Assembly: GCA_021234155.1 (NCBI GenBank)
Contig: JAJEKV010000101.1
Location: forward strand, 1,029,453-1,093,452
Origin: Isoetes taiwanensis
Taxonomy: Eukaryota > Streptophyta > Lycopodiopsida > Isoetales > Isoetaceae
DNA length: 64,000 nt
Direction: 5' to 3'
Part shown: positions 45,470 through 56,735 of the stretch, in pieces
How the letters are laid out: the number at the start of each line of letters is the position of its first letter
Numbering within the stretch: the stretch's first letter is position 1
Translations under genes and position numbers: made by a program
The notes under the pieces: generated by a model
Told to the model about the DNA's origin: nothing
What the model saw: only the letters and a program-made list of their open reading frames with translations
The model's database searches: none

Positions 45470-45800
45470 AGGATCGTTGGATTTAGGGCCTGGTTCTGTG
45501 TCGCTGGATTTAGAATAGGTTGTGGTTCTGTGTCGCCAGATTTAGAAGGCATGGTTGCAGGCCGGGCGAGATCGATTCTATCTGCTGCCCAATGCGTCGT
45601 GATCAATCGTGAAACAGACCAGAAACAGACCAGAACAGAGCAGAAATCGCATCTGAAGAGCTGGGGCCACTCTTACCAAATAGACCAGAAAAAACGGGCA
45701 GAAAACCGTGATTGAAGAGCTGTTAAACCGTGATTGCAGAAGAGCTGTTAAACCGTGATTGCAGAAAGGCATCCAAGAGCCGCTAAACCGTGATTGCGAA
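45470..45800 (+). repeat. Cluster of three short tandem repeats
   Basis: A ~35-bp unit with GGTTCTGTGTCGC and (T/A)GATTTAGAA occurs twice at about 45480-45550. An ~11-bp AACAGACCAGA unit repeats at about 45610-45645. A ~29-bp unit AGAGCTGTTAAACCGTGATTG repeats three to four times at about 45715-45798. Confidence 0.7.
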
Positions 45801-45961
45801 GTTCTTCTTTGGATCTGGCCGGGCAAACCCATGATTTGTCTTTGGATTTGTGAGCCGCACAAGTTTCTTCCGTTTCTTCGGATTTGCCGGATTTCTTCCG
45901 CTTTGAGGCCAAGAACTTCAGTACTCAGGTAAAAAAGGACTCGCCCTTAACGTTAAAGGCC

Positions 45962-46149
45962 GATAACGTCCCTCCCTGAGTTATGGGCGGTGGGTCGGCC
46001 GAAAGGGCCATGTGGCCATGAAATTCCATAGGGCCATTTAAATTCCAGATCGGAATTTCAGGGCCACATGGCCACCCTACCATACGAATTTCGATGGCCA
46101 CATGGCCACTCGCCATTTTTCTGCCCATAACTCCTGAGAGGACGTTATC
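45962..46149. mobile_element. 188-bp fold-back MITE-like element
   Basis: The ends are inverted copies (GATAACGTCC at the left, GGACGTTATC at the right), followed inward by GAGTTATGGGC and its complement GCCCATAACTC. The interior continues to pair: GGCCATGTGGCCAT against ATGGCCACATGGCC. The whole unit can fold into one long hairpin. No clear target duplication flanks it. Confidence 0.65.
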
Positions 46150-46299
46150 AACCCATCAATGGCTAGGAATGCGCAAAGAATCAATCGGTTCCTTCAAATT
46201 ATGCCATTATTGCTCATAAATTATAAGGCGGAATTTGATAGCGTTATTTATGAAGTTTGCATTTTGCCCTTTTTTTCCTTCCCGTGTTTCAACGAAAGC

Positions 46300-47182
46300 A
46301 GGGCCGGTCATGGATGGAGCTTATCGATCCGCCTATCATCGGTTATGGCGGTCCGGCAGGGCAAGAGGCACAAGCTTCCCCTCGCCACTCTGCCCGACGC
46401 TCAAGAATTTTTCGGTGGCGTGCCCCGGCCGGGAACTACGCCCAAGTCCGGCGCCATGAATCCGCCTCTGGATCTCCCACAACGACGCCATATCCGCCCT
46501 CGCCCTTTGCCCTCGCGGATCCACCCTTTACTCGCTTCTTTGGGACCGGAGCATCAAGATATGGCGCCTTTCCGACCTCAAATGCCCATGACGGCGCCAT
46601 TAATTCCATCATTGTGCGCCTGCCGGATTCCTCTACCGCCCCTGCCGATTCGTCCATCAAGACTGGAGCAAAGATGGCGAAACAGGGAGCATTTCTTGGT
46701 CCAGACCCTCTCTCACCACAAATCCGGCGTTAATTCTCTTGCTCTTTCTTCCTTTGGTAAATCTTGTACCCTTTACTCTTCCTCTTGTGATTCTACCGCC
46801 ATGGTTTGGGAACGAATCGATCCTTTTAAGCCCTGTGGTTTTAAAAAGAAATGCTTTTGGCCATCACCGTGCCGTTCTTTGCTTGGCCATCGCTGGTAAA
46901 GAGGGAGTTCTTTGCAGCGGATCGGCTGATAAAACTATTCGGATTTGGAAGAGAGATTTTTCTACTTGTTCTCACTATTGTGTTGCCGTTCTTGAAGGGC
47001 ACAGAGCTCCTATTAAATCTGTAGCCATTTCTGCCGATAATTGGTCTGGTTTTAGCGTTTTTAGCTCTGATCTTCGTCGTTATATCCGGTCTCTCAGTAG
47101 ATCATGGAGCTTATCAGATCATGCCCTCATTTTGTGTTTATCGCAGATCTCTCATTTTCGGTCTCTTTGTGCATCCTTTTAG
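46300..47182 (+). pseudogene. WD40-repeat protein pseudogene, JINGUBANG-like
   Basis: In three phases the sequence gives successive WD40 blades. HNDAISALALCPRGSTLYS with WDRSIKIWRLSDL is at 46472-46586. HDGAINSIIV and ADSSIKT follow, then HFLVQTLSHHKSGVNSLALS with CDSTAMVWERID at about 46700-46820. GHHRAVLCLAIAGKEGVLCS with GSADKTIRIWKRDF (about 46860-46970) and LEGHRAPIKSVAIS end the run. The order and wording match the plant JINGUBANG-type WD40 proteins (TLxxHKSAVNALALS, ADKTIRVW). At least three frameshifts and loss of the last blades make it a pseudogene. It is GC-rich compared with the surroundings. Confidence 0.65.
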
Positions 47183-47416
47183 CTTGAGAGATTGAGAGAT
47201 CCGGTAGAGCCATCGCCGAAAACAGAGGTAAAAGGGAGCCACGTGTCAATCTGTTAGTGGTAATTTGAAGGAACCGTCGATTACGTCCGGTAATGCACGC
47301 CTGGAAAAAATTCCGGCGTATAATTTTCGAGCGGCTCCGCCAGACGAGGCGGCTCACCTAGTACATAAGGGAAAATGTAAATTAATAATGATAACGCCAC
47401 ACGCTACAACGATGTA
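47183..47416. promoter_or_regulatory. Presumed upstream region of the PPR gene
   Basis: Lies between the WD40 pseudogene and the PPR start codon. No clear TATA box; nothing else is supported. Confidence 0.3.
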
Positions 47417-49591
47417 ATGCGGAAAAGCTTGCCGCCTAACAAATGGAGTCCACTCACCTATTCGCAAAACGTTGTCTCCGTCTCTTTTGTGAACAGCAAG
47501 CTTGAACCAGATTCCGCCATTGCATTAAAAACCTCAAACCATGGCCAAGAAGATCACGCGCGTAAAGGTTTTAACGGACAACTGTTCAACTGCACATTTC
47601 GGCAGTTGGATGAGGTTCTGGAATACTTGGAAATGTATGAATTTCATACAAATCCTTCCTTGTTTTTATGTTTGTTGCGCCATTGCAACGAAGCCAGGGC
47701 ATTGTCTAAAGCGAAGCGAGTCCATAATCTCATTTCTAAAGATGATATAATTGATATGTATGGAAAGTGTGGAAGTATTGTTGATGCAAGGCTAGTGTTT
47801 GACTCGATTCTGCTCAGGAATGTTTTTACTTGGAATATTTTGATCTCTGCATATGCTCAAAATGGGTATGAGCAGGAGGCTTTGCAAGCTATTCAAAAAA
47901 TGCGTCAAGATGGTTTCAAGCCTGATGCAATATCTTGGAATACTGTCATAGCAGCATATGCTCAAGAAGGCCATGTAAATACGGTATTTAAGCTTTTCAA
48001 TGAAATGGAAGATGATGGCTGTTTTCCAGATAAGTTCACTTTTACTTCCCTTCTTAGTTCTTGTTCTGACCAACAAAGTCTTCCAAAAGGTATGTTTATC
48101 CATGCCCTCATTGTGTTGAATGATCATGAAACTGGCGTCCCGGTTCAGAATGCTCTTATCAGCATGTATGCAAAATGTGGCCACTTCGAGGTTGCGATGA
48201 CCATCTTTAAATCTGTAGAACAACCAGGGATTATTTCTTGGACTGCCATTATTGCAGCCTGCACCCTCAATGGGCAATTCAATGTTGCGCAGCAGTTATT
48301 TTGGAACATGGCCTCACATGGAGTTATGCCAAACAAGATCACTTTTTTAAGCATTTTAGAGGCATGCTATTGTACAAGAGCATTATATGATGGGAAAATT
48401 ATACATGCCTATATCATCAAGTCTGGCTTGGATTCAGACCTTGTTCTAAGCAATGCTCTTCTTAATATGTATAGTAAGTGTAGCAACATAGAGCACGCAA
48501 GGCAGGTATTTGACAACATGCAGGAAAGTAGTGTAATATCATGGACAAGCATTATTGCAGCACATTGCATAAATGGGCATGGGAAAGACGCACTCAAACT
48601 CCTGAGACAGATGTGTTGCATGGGACAGATACCTAATGAAGTGACGTATGTAAGTATTTTACATGCATGTGATAGTACATCAAGCGAGGTAAAGTTAATT
48701 CATGCCTACATCATAACTACCAATGCTGATTGCAATGTTATTTTGGGGACTGCAATGATTACAACATATGGCAAATGCAAATTTTTCGAAGTTGCACACA
48801 GAATATTTGGTAGCATAGTTACCCAGGATGTCGTATCTTGGACTGCTATAATTTCTGCATATGCTCAGAATGAATGTGGTAATGAGGCTTTTCGACTCTT
48901 TGAAGAAATGCAACAGGAAGGGATCATACCAAACAAGGTCACCTATATCATGGTCATTGATGCATGTGCCAGCATGGCTGCTCTTGAAGAAGGAAGGAAA
49001 ATACATTCCCTTGTTTATGACACTGGATTAGAGATGGATGTTACTATGGCAAATGCCCTACTTGATATGTACTCTAAATCTGGAAGCCTCGAGGAGTCAA
49101 GAAGAACATTTGAAGAGATGCCAGAGTACAACATGGTCTCTTGGAATGCAATTGTTGCAGCATATGCTAGATATGGCCAGGCGAAAGAAGCTTTTCATTT
49201 CTTTAGGTTGATGCAACTGAATGGGGAAAAACCAGATGCCATTTCCTTAATTAACATTCTCTTTGCCTGCAGCCATGCAGGCATGCTACTCGAAGGGCAT
49301 CACTACTTTGTCTCAATGAGTTTGGAACATAATATTGTACCAGTAATGGAACAGTGTGGGTGCATTGTTGATCTGTTTGGACGAGCAGGGCAATTTGATG
49401 AAGCTGAGGACTGGCTTGACAGCATGCCTTTTCAGCCAACTTCGATGTCCTGGTCATCTCTGCTTGGTGCCTCTCGTATGCATTGTGATGGAGATATCGC
49501 AAAACATCTTGCACAACGAGTTCTTGACCTGGAAGTACTCAACTCATCCAGTTATGTACTTCTGGCCCATGTTTTTTGTGCCATGGGATAA
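47417..49591 (+). CDS. PLS-class pentatricopeptide-repeat protein, C-terminally short
   Basis: A single 724-codon exon, usual for plant PPR genes. From about residue 75 it is an unbroken chain of about 15-17 PPR motifs in P-L-S style. Examples are NALISMYAKCGHFEVAMTIF, VISWTSIIAAHCINGHGKDA, NKVTYIMVIDACASMAALEE, NALLDMYSKSGSLEESRRTF and MEQCGCIVDLFGRAGQFDEA. Such proteins bind organellar RNA one base per repeat and direct editing, splicing or stability. The N-terminus lacks a clear targeting signal but is Ser-rich. Near residue 105 (RVHNLISKDDIIDMYGKCG) about 15 residues usual between the helices are absent. The frame stops at VLLAHVFCAMG, where family members continue into E/DYW domains, so editing-domain activity is absent or supplied in trans. 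The intact length suggests recent or current function. Confidence 0.85.
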   Translation: MRKSLPPNKWSPLTYSQNVVSVSFVNSKLEPDSAIALKTSNHGQEDHARKGFNGQLFNCTFRQLDEVLEYLEMYEFHTNPSLFLCLLRHCNEARALSKAKRVHNLISKDDIIDMYGKCGSIVDARLVFDSILLRNVFTWNILISAYAQNGYEQEALQAIQKMRQDGFKPDAISWNTVIAAYAQEGHVNTVFKLFNEMEDDGCFPDKFTFTSLLSSCSDQQSLPKGMFIHALIVLNDHETGVPVQNALISMYAKCGHFEVAMTIFKSVEQPGIISWTAIIAACTLNGQFNVAQQLFWNMASHGVMPNKITFLSILEACYCTRALYDGKIIHAYIIKSGLDSDLVLSNALLNMYSKCSNIEHARQVFDNMQESSVISWTSIIAAHCINGHGKDALKLLRQMCCMGQIPNEVTYVSILHACDSTSSEVKLIHAYIITTNADCNVILGTAMITTYGKCKFFEVAHRIFGSIVTQDVVSWTAIISAYAQNECGNEAFRLFEEMQQEGIIPNKVTYIMVIDACASMAALEEGRKIHSLVYDTGLEMDVTMANALLDMYSKSGSLEESRRTFEEMPEYNMVSWNAIVAAYARYGQAKEAFHFFRLMQLNGEKPDAISLINILFACSHAGMLLEGHHYFVSMSLEHNIVPVMEQCGCIVDLFGRAGQFDEAEDWLDSMPFQPTSMSWSSLLGASRMHCDGDIAKHLAQRVLDLEVLNSSSYVLLAHVFCAMG

Positions 49592-49689
49592 TATCAAGTT
49601 GATGTGGCTTCCTATCAAATAGTCCTATATTTTTCTCTGTTATATCATCAAACAGTTTCTACAAAGAAACACATACTGTCATTATTGCA

Positions 49690-50290
49690 GCATTGAAATG
49701 CAGTTGATGCATGATTCATCATAGATGCTGATTATAAATGCTGCTTTTGGAACTGCACTGAGTGATCAGTACCTGGCAAATGTGCAAATTTTTTAAGCTG
49801 CACACAGGATATTTGGTAGCATGATTACCCAAGATGTTATATTTTGGCTCAAAACGAATGTTATAACGAGGAAGGTCAATTATGTGATGGTGATTGCTTC
49901 TCTTGAAGAAGGAAGGAAGATGTGTTCCTGCATCTATGACATTAAGTCGAGAACATTCAAAGAGATGCCAGAGAAGAACACGGTCTTATGGAATGCTATG
50001 GTTACAGCATGTGCATGCAAAGGAAGCTTTTAAAGGTTGACGTAGCTGTGTGGCAGCATTTTTTGAATGCCATCTTCTTAATCAACACCTGCAGCCATGT
50101 TGAAGGGCATCACTACCTCCGTCTCAATGGGAATGGGATTTGAACATAATGTTGAAGCAGTAAGGGAACAATATGGGTGTGAATCTGCAGAAACAGCGTA
50201 TCTCAGACCTGCAATGAAAAATGCACTAGCTCAAGTATGGGTGCATTTTGAGAAGTCTAAATATAGTAAAGACAGTTTTCGCGGATAAAT
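49690..50290 (+). pseudogene. Decayed partial duplicate of the PPR gene
   Basis: The stretch matches the upstream PPR gene from about 48725 on: TGCACACAGGATATTTGGTAGC against TGCACACAGAATATTTGGTAGC, ITQDV, YVMVI, LEEGRKM, TFKEMPEKNTVLWNAMV and EGHHY. It has internal deletions and changes of phase. It is a tandem partial duplication lying about 100 bp after the PPR stop codon. Confidence 0.75.
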
Positions 50291-51427
50291 TTTGATCTGT
50301 GGAAACAATTTTTTCCAGACCTATGATATACCCCAACTTGTGGGAGCATACACAAATGGCGTTTTAACCTCAAGAATAATTCAAGTACATTTTACTTCGA
50401 ACATAGAAATGGAGGGAGAGGATTATTGACTGCCATGCCCTTTCTTTTGAGCTGACTAGCATGGGTTGCATCACGCATGCTATCCACATCTTTTACTGCA
50501 TCCTTTAAGATGTCGTAGACGTATGCCTTACATTGAAGCGTGACAAAATAGAGAATTTAGGATCAACAAAGCTATGAATGAGGTGGGTGAAAATCATGGG
50601 TTCAATTTTAATCATCCAATCTTGATCTGCAACCACAACAAGATATTTGAAAGTGGAGTCTTAGGTTGAAGGTTCCCACCTTTTCATTATCGACAACAAG
50701 GGAACATGTGGTCAAAGAATTCATCTTCATTATTATCATCATTCGTATTTTCTCTTCATCAATCTTAAAACGTTGGTTCATAAAGAGGAATATTATTGAG
50801 CAGTGCTTGCTTGACTTTGGTTTTGGCTTTGAACTGACACCAATATAGATGTCATACGAAGTCATGTAGTTCACTCAAGTTCCTGGCACTACTGATGTTG
50901 TGAATGAGGAAGTGAAAGAGGAGGGAGTTTCTTTTTTATTTTCTTTATATGGATCAAATAACTTAACTTTTGCAAAAGCACAATGTGCTTCAAATGCATA
51001 AAGGTGTTTTATTTCTAAGATGCCATGGAAGAAGATTGTAATATCGACTTATTAAAGTGTAAAAGAAATCCTTAATGGATGCAGCAAGAGCTCCTATCTA
51101 ATTTTCCATTTGCTCCTATCTAATTTTCCATGGAAAAGCCTGTATGGTTAAAAGTAGAACAGAATAACGAGATGCAAGATGCATTTAACAACTCATGACA
51201 GTTATACTCTTCAAATAGAAACCATTACAGATCCATACTAAAAGCCCAAAGATTTTACAAACATACAAGTATGAACATTTTGCAGTTAAATCATATAAAA
51301 CTGCATACTTGAACATTTTGCAGTTAAATCATATAAAACTGCCGCCACGCTAATATGCTGGGCTGCATTTTGAATTGTTACATGTTCTTTGTGATTCAAC
51401 TTAGAAGTAAATACATGCATATAGACA
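50291..51427. other. No gene seen
   Basis: AT-rich. A 33-bp direct repeat (TTGAACATTTTGCAGTTAAATC...) occurs at about 51271-51340, and TCCTATCTAATTTTCCAT occurs twice near 51090-51130. The short frames around 50608-50874 are low complexity. Confidence 0.5.
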
Positions 51428-51515
51428 TCCATGGAGACTCGAACTCAAGACCCGGCTTTGATACCAAATGTAAAGTTCCTAACTAACAGCCCTTAACCAA
51501 CTGGGCAAAGCCATC
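51428..51515 (-). mobile_element. tRNA-derived SINE head
   Basis: On the minus strand TGGCTTTGCCCAGTTGGTTA resembles the RNA polymerase III A box, and GGTCTTGAGTTCGAGTCTCC contains a B box (GTTCGAGTC), about 60 bases apart. An intervening TTTGGTATCAAAGCC is typical of plant tRNA-derived repeats. It lacks the cloverleaf needed for a real tRNA. The tail, below 51428, is not clear. Confidence 0.55.
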
Positions 51516-54309
51516 TTCTATGAATAGTCACTTCTACCCATTTATGCCCATATTCCACTCGAGCGGTTGCCCATGGGTCTATTTCAGGAGAAATAAAAAT
51601 GATGGATGCTTGTGCATTAGCAAGAGACCTCCCGAGTTCTCCATGCATGCTAGGGTTGTAGCTAACTCTGTGCCATCTTTGTGCTTCGAATTTTGGATGA
51701 TGTTAATGCCGCAAATAAGTCCGAGCAGCCTAAAATTTTACAAGAGAGGGCATTGTGGTATCATGCTGCATGACTTCTAATGCCTGTGATCTTTCGTGAT
51801 AGGTTATTTACTACGTATGAAACTCAAAATCGATTGGCAGTCATATTGCTTGGCTTATATTAATTGCACTTTTATCATTATCATTGTATTGTCAATTTTG
51901 TGAAGCTTATAGTTGGGATCAATTTGCCAACAGACTAGGAATTTTACTGGTAATATTACTTTTTTTTTTGTTCATATACCAATATTCAATTAATTATGTT
52001 TTGTTGATGTTTATTTTGGCGTGCAGATTCCCAAAGCATGCAGGCTTCTAGTTGGAAAACTAAGAACTAGGATTCTATGCAGGCACCATCTAGAACTTAT
52101 AGTTTAATAGCCTAGTTTTCTTCATGCTTGTTGCAATGCTTGCTTGGATTTAGAACTTAATGTAGTTGTGCGACAAGTTCAAGATCTATTGTTTGGTTAT
52201 TGTTTGGATCTATTGTTAATTGTGCTACATATTCTAAAAGGGGTGAACCTTGGACTACCACAGTCATTGGATCTGTCTATCCTATGGCCCAGATCGTATG
52301 CTGGAGCCTCTGGACACCTCTCATTTCGCTTATGGTCATTATGATTGGGGCGCCTATGATTTTGAAATATCTAGCATAATAACAGGGGGTTGCTTTTGTA
52401 GTTTCTGTACGTTTTTTAATATGGGTTTTCTATGATTTGGTGGTTGTATTCATATGGGTGTACTGAATAGTATTTCTAGAGTGCACCAATTTTTAGCCAT
52501 TGAATTTTTAGCCCTATTTTATGAATTTCTAAAATTTTGCCTTCTTGTTTTTATTGCACGTGCTCCATTATGAATGGCTTCTTATTTTTTTTGGCAAAAT
52601 ATAGTGTTATGGTCGAAATAGGCAGAAGGCTCACGATAATACGTTTTCTGTAACAGCATTAAGGTCGAAACAGGCTGAAGGCTCCGTTCACTGCATGGGA
52701 TGGTTTCTCTAGATGTTAAAGACCAAAACAGGCTTCTGACTATGGCCGACCAGTCCATTCAGTTCACGGTGTGTCCTTGAGAATTCGATTTTTCCAGTTT
52801 CTCCAGAAGATGGCAAAGAACAATTCCAGTATTTTGATTTTTTGTTTCTCCATTCAGCATAGCATCACAGCAAAATAGTCCCAATCTACTCTTCATATGC
52901 AGGGTTCTAGCCAAACTGTGGCAGTACTTGGTACTGTGGATAAATTTCTCTTCTGGCTGTCTCTTTTTTTACATGGCACATGCAAGTTCTAACTAAGTTT
53001 CAGTGGACTATTAGGCTGCTAAAATAGTGCTATGAAATTATGCATAACATCAACTTTGTAGTTCTGCACAGGTTTACAGTTATCTTCATTGTGGGAGGCA
53101 CATTTTTTTGACCTATTATTTTGAAGGCAGTGTGCATATTTGGAAATGCCACGGTTCTTCTGGAGCATTTGCAAAGGGTTTATCACCACACAACAACAAA
53201 AAGACTCTTCAGGTCATCTTTCAACCGATTTGATTTCACTTGAGCTACATGAGTAAACATTAAATCAGTGAGCACTTCATCATTATTGCAGATGCATAAT
53301 ACTGGTAAATGGTAAATCAACCAGCACATCAAGTTATTTCAGACGCATAATTACTGACGCATAATTGCTGGCAACATCAAGGCCAGTCCACATTTGCATT
53401 TAGGTCGTCCATGCGACCCCATTCTATGATGTTTTTTCTTATACACGTATGGACAGCTACAACATGCTTGTAGACTGAAACAACTAAAATAATTCTAAAA
53501 ATGAAAAGACAGCTTATTTCTATGAATACAGGTATTGGTCCACATCAGAAATTCCTGTTTGTCATATTTTACAGTTCCCTTGCAATTTCATTCTCAGTTG
53601 TTGTCTCCATCTCTTTATAATAGTAGGCGCTCTTATGGACTGTTGTCCTTTGCAGATTGAAGCTTAGGTGCAATATGCAAATTCAGAAGACAAGAAGATT
53701 TAAGGCTACAGTGTCCAAATCCTCAATTTAAGAGCCGGATATTAAAAGATGTATTGTATACTAGATGCTGTTATAATGTACTTCAACCTCTTGGAAAAGC
53801 AGAAATATTTATTTGTTATATTAATCAATGCCTAAAGTTTATAATGCTAGGAAAAAAACATCCGTTGACTGCTCATAGTTCTACAGGTTTACCTTACATC
53901 TGACGTGGATGCAATAGCAGCAGTAGTAGCAGCGGTTGACTGCAGCAACAGAATTTGGAAAGTACATTGGTACTCATATCATTACTGTTTTCATGAAAGA
54001 CTCCGAACAGGCAGCATGTTAAGGATGTAATTCTCATTTGGGCACATCCCTATTAGTCTCTTTTAGGGACGTTCTAGTGTGCAACATTACTGGAGCCTCG
54101 AAATTAAAGCCATTAAAGCCTCTTATTGAAGCATATAAACTTTGACATGTTGCTTCTATTTATTTCCAATTCCTAAATAAATGCATGAATAAAATGTTTT
54201 CAAAACAACTATGATACGATGATATATATGCAATTTTTTGGCTTTTGTCAAATCCAATGGTTTATGTTAACTCTACAATCATTTGATTTCTGTATAAAGT
54301 AATGCTTTG
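51516..54309. other. No confident gene
   Basis: AT-rich, with a short repeat GGTCGAAA(T/C)AGGC(A/T)GAAGGCTC at about 52611 and 52661. Isolated exon-like pieces, such as VCIFGNATVLLEHLQR near 53130 and LTSDVDAIAAVVAAVDCS near 53890, do not join into a recognisable protein. Confidence 0.4.
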
Positions 54310-54545
54310 TGTTGAATTAAATTCCCCCTTAAACCCCTTTTGGTTTGGGTGCATATTCACACGGGGGGTGATGTAGGGCAGCGAGAGCCCCTAAAATTAT
54401 ATTTCGCATGTACAAAATCAACACCATATAGTACATTACTTCAAATCTTATAGTATTTTGCAAATCCTCTTATACAATATAGCAAATTTTGTACTTGCAT
54501 ACCCCACAAACGAGGAACTTTGTGTACGGTGTAGATTAAGGAATA
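54310..54545 (+). repeat. Dispersed repeat family R1, copy 2
   Basis: Matches the minus strand of 38880-39120, including GGTTTGGGTGCATATTCACA, CGGGGGG and GGGCAGCGAGAGCCCC. The 16-bp GGGCAGCGAGAGCCCC is nearly self-complementary at its ends. Copies about 15 kb apart in opposite orientation indicate a mobile family. Confidence 0.7.
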
Positions 54546-54670
54546 AAGGGTGAATATGCTTATCCGACAGCTCTCGATGCCCGGAGTCAACCCCCGTGTG
54601 AAATATGAAATACGCATTCGTCTAAGGTTTTGATGGAATATCGAGCCTCTATACGACTTTGCCTAAGGTT

Positions 54671-54755
54671 TTAGAATATGAAATACGAGGGCTCGAACCT
54701 CGTATTTCATATTCTAATAAGACTACTTTGACCAATATAACCAATGAGCTAACAC
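54671..54755 (-). mobile_element. tRNA-like SINE head with an over-long perfect T-arm hairpin
   Basis: On the minus strand TTAGCTCATTGGTTA (A box) is followed about 35 bases later by GAGGTTCGAGCCCTC (B box and T arm). The T arm extends to a perfect 20-bp stem (54671-54690 with 54698-54717) around the 7-base loop. No acceptor-stem pairing or anticodon arm is evident, so it is not a functional tRNA. Confidence 0.5.
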
Positions 54756-55516
54756 GATTTTTTTTTTTTTTTTTTATAACTTCTCATTCAATTGTATGTG
54801 GTTTATAGTTTCAAGAGTTGTCACTTTTACATCCATATCAAATCCCCCTGGAACCCCCTGTTATTGTGCTACATATGGAATTGAATGCATTTTTAAGCAT
54901 CAATATCATTTACTAGAAAAAACTATGGTATTATAAGGAGGATTGAATTTGCCTGGTTCAAGCAAAGATTGATGTCTCTAGAATGTTTTTTGTGGCCTTT
55001 GTGGATTATCAGCAAGGGAACGAATTGTTCATAGCATCATATTCCTCATTTTACTACCATCAGACCATGATTATGATGCCTTCCCAAGCTTATAAATGCA
55101 AAATGAATGGTTAATGAGTTGACATGGGACATTTGTTAAACCCTCTTAAATGACGATTCACTAAATCATGCATATGTATCCAGTAATGGCTGTGTCCATT
55201 TGCTGCTATGAACACTTTACTTTGTCATCTCATCCTGTGTAGATGTTTGATCTCACAATAAGGGTAAAGTAGCCAAGTTATTCAATAAAAATTATGAGCA
55301 TCTACCATTAGCCATGATATTTTTCTTTTAAAGCTTCATTTTATTGCTCAAAAATGTCATCTCTAAAGACAAATTAAATAAGCTGGCCATGGAGAGGTGG
55401 TTGCCAAGTTGAGGTTTGTGCTTCCATTTGGGGCCGATTTGGAGACATGTTATTTTAATATGTAAGTTTAGATTGGTGGCTTTGTTTTATTTTATTTTGT
55501 TGAAAATTATGTTATA

Positions 55517-55545
55517 CTAGGAACGTGTGCCCGGCGATGCCGGGC
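55517..55545 (-). mobile_element. Helitron-type 3' terminus, second copy
   Basis: On the minus strand GCCCGGCATCGCCGGGC (7-bp stem, 3-base loop), then ACACGTTC, then CTAG followed by T. Same layout as the end at 37660. The body runs upward from here; the 5' end was not found and may lie beyond the Ty1/copia insertion at 56356. Confidence 0.6.
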
Positions 55546-56350
55546 ATTAATCATGGACGCGCAAATGAAGATGCAATGAAATGCATAGGTGGAATGGAAT
55601 GGGTCGTTTATAGAATGTAATAGGTAGGATCGCGGGGAATGGGATGGAATGGAATGAATAGGTGGGATGGAATAGGTCGATATCATGGAGTATGTAGATG
55701 GAATTGCGTACCATAGGTTTAGGGTATTAGTCGATTATTGAAAATGGTAGTAGTTGTTCTTTTATTTTCTAAGGATCGACAATGCCAAAATTCCAAGTTG
55801 TGAATGAAGTGCAGTTAAATTTTGCATTTATTGTGTAGTTGGATGGTCAATATGTAGAGTGTACGAAATGCAATGGTTCTAGCAATAAGGATGAGAAACA
55901 TACATTATTCTAAAGACCTTAATGTTAACCAGTTATAGCTGCTAGGGCTGCAAGCAAATAGGACATTGTCACGTAAATCTTTAAGGATGCAAACAAAGCC
56001 AAATTTGTGCATTTTTACAAAGAGAGGCAATAATCTCTAATGATGAGAAAGAGTTCTTACACACAAAAAAATAAAATAAAAAATGCTACCATATCCCTAG
56101 AGAAGCTTTGAGGCTAGTAAGGGCATGATGCAAAATATATAATCCAAGTTAGAATGTCGCTTGCCTAAAACCTACCCTAAGCAATATCGAGTAGTGGGTT
56201 GTGTTTGAATGAGGTCAAGAGAGAGGTGCTATTGTCAAAGGCATTTTATCAAAAAGCAATGGACATCATGGCATCATATTGCCTTCAACTCACATAACAA
56301 AAGTTGTATTTAAAGTAGCATATCTCAAAAAGCAATGTACATCATCCGTC
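55546..56350. other. Presumed Helitron interior, no coding sequence
   Basis: Contains a GGAATGGAATG-type short repeat (about 55595-55700) and AT-rich DNA. No Rep/helicase motifs. Confidence 0.35.
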
Positions 56351-56355
56351 ATATT

Positions 56356-56702
56356 TGTTGGAATATAAATATGCTGACTAAGCATAATGTGCTGAAACAG
56401 CAGTGGTTCAGCACTTAGCACACAGGTGCTGAGAAGGTGCTGAAATGTACAGAAGGCAGCACTTTGTCAGCACTGAGCACCGACCCTAAATCAGTGCCGT
56501 AATTAATGGGCGGTGGTTAAACGGTAGACTACTATTCTTAGTCTCACCGGTTGTATATATTGATTGTATGTTATGTACTATGCAATGCTCAGAAGTAGAG
56601 ATTGTATTTCCTATTGCTTTTTCTCAATAGAGTTGTTCTTGTCTTCTATTCTATCTCTTGAGTCGATCTTGCGGGGTTTGTGCTGGTTTTGCACTAGTAT
56701 CA
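56356..56702 (+). repeat. 5' LTR of Ty1/copia 2
   Basis: 347 bp. The final ~180 bp is almost identical to the 3' LTR, but the first ~165 bp differs in a patterned way (see findings). It contains a TATATATTG-type box near 56550 that may be the promoter. Confidence 0.92.
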
Positions 56703-56735
56703 TGGTATCAGATTTTGGTATCATGGTATCAGACG
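56703..56735 (+). promoter_or_regulatory. Primer-binding site (Met-tRNA), duplicated
   Basis: TGGTATCAGA follows the 5' LTR directly, and TGGTATCATGGTATCAGACG repeats it within 33 bases. It complements the 3' end of initiator Met-tRNA. Confidence 0.8.

Noticed and set aside
46159-46899. 246-codon plus-strand frame
   Set aside because: It runs across the WD40 pseudogene mostly in the wrong phase; only its end reads WD40 blades.
47792-48277. 161-codon minus-strand frame within the PPR gene
   Set aside because: Shadow of the PPR coding strand.
54671-54755. Functional tRNA gene
   Set aside because: A and B boxes exist, but there is no acceptor stem or anticodon arm.
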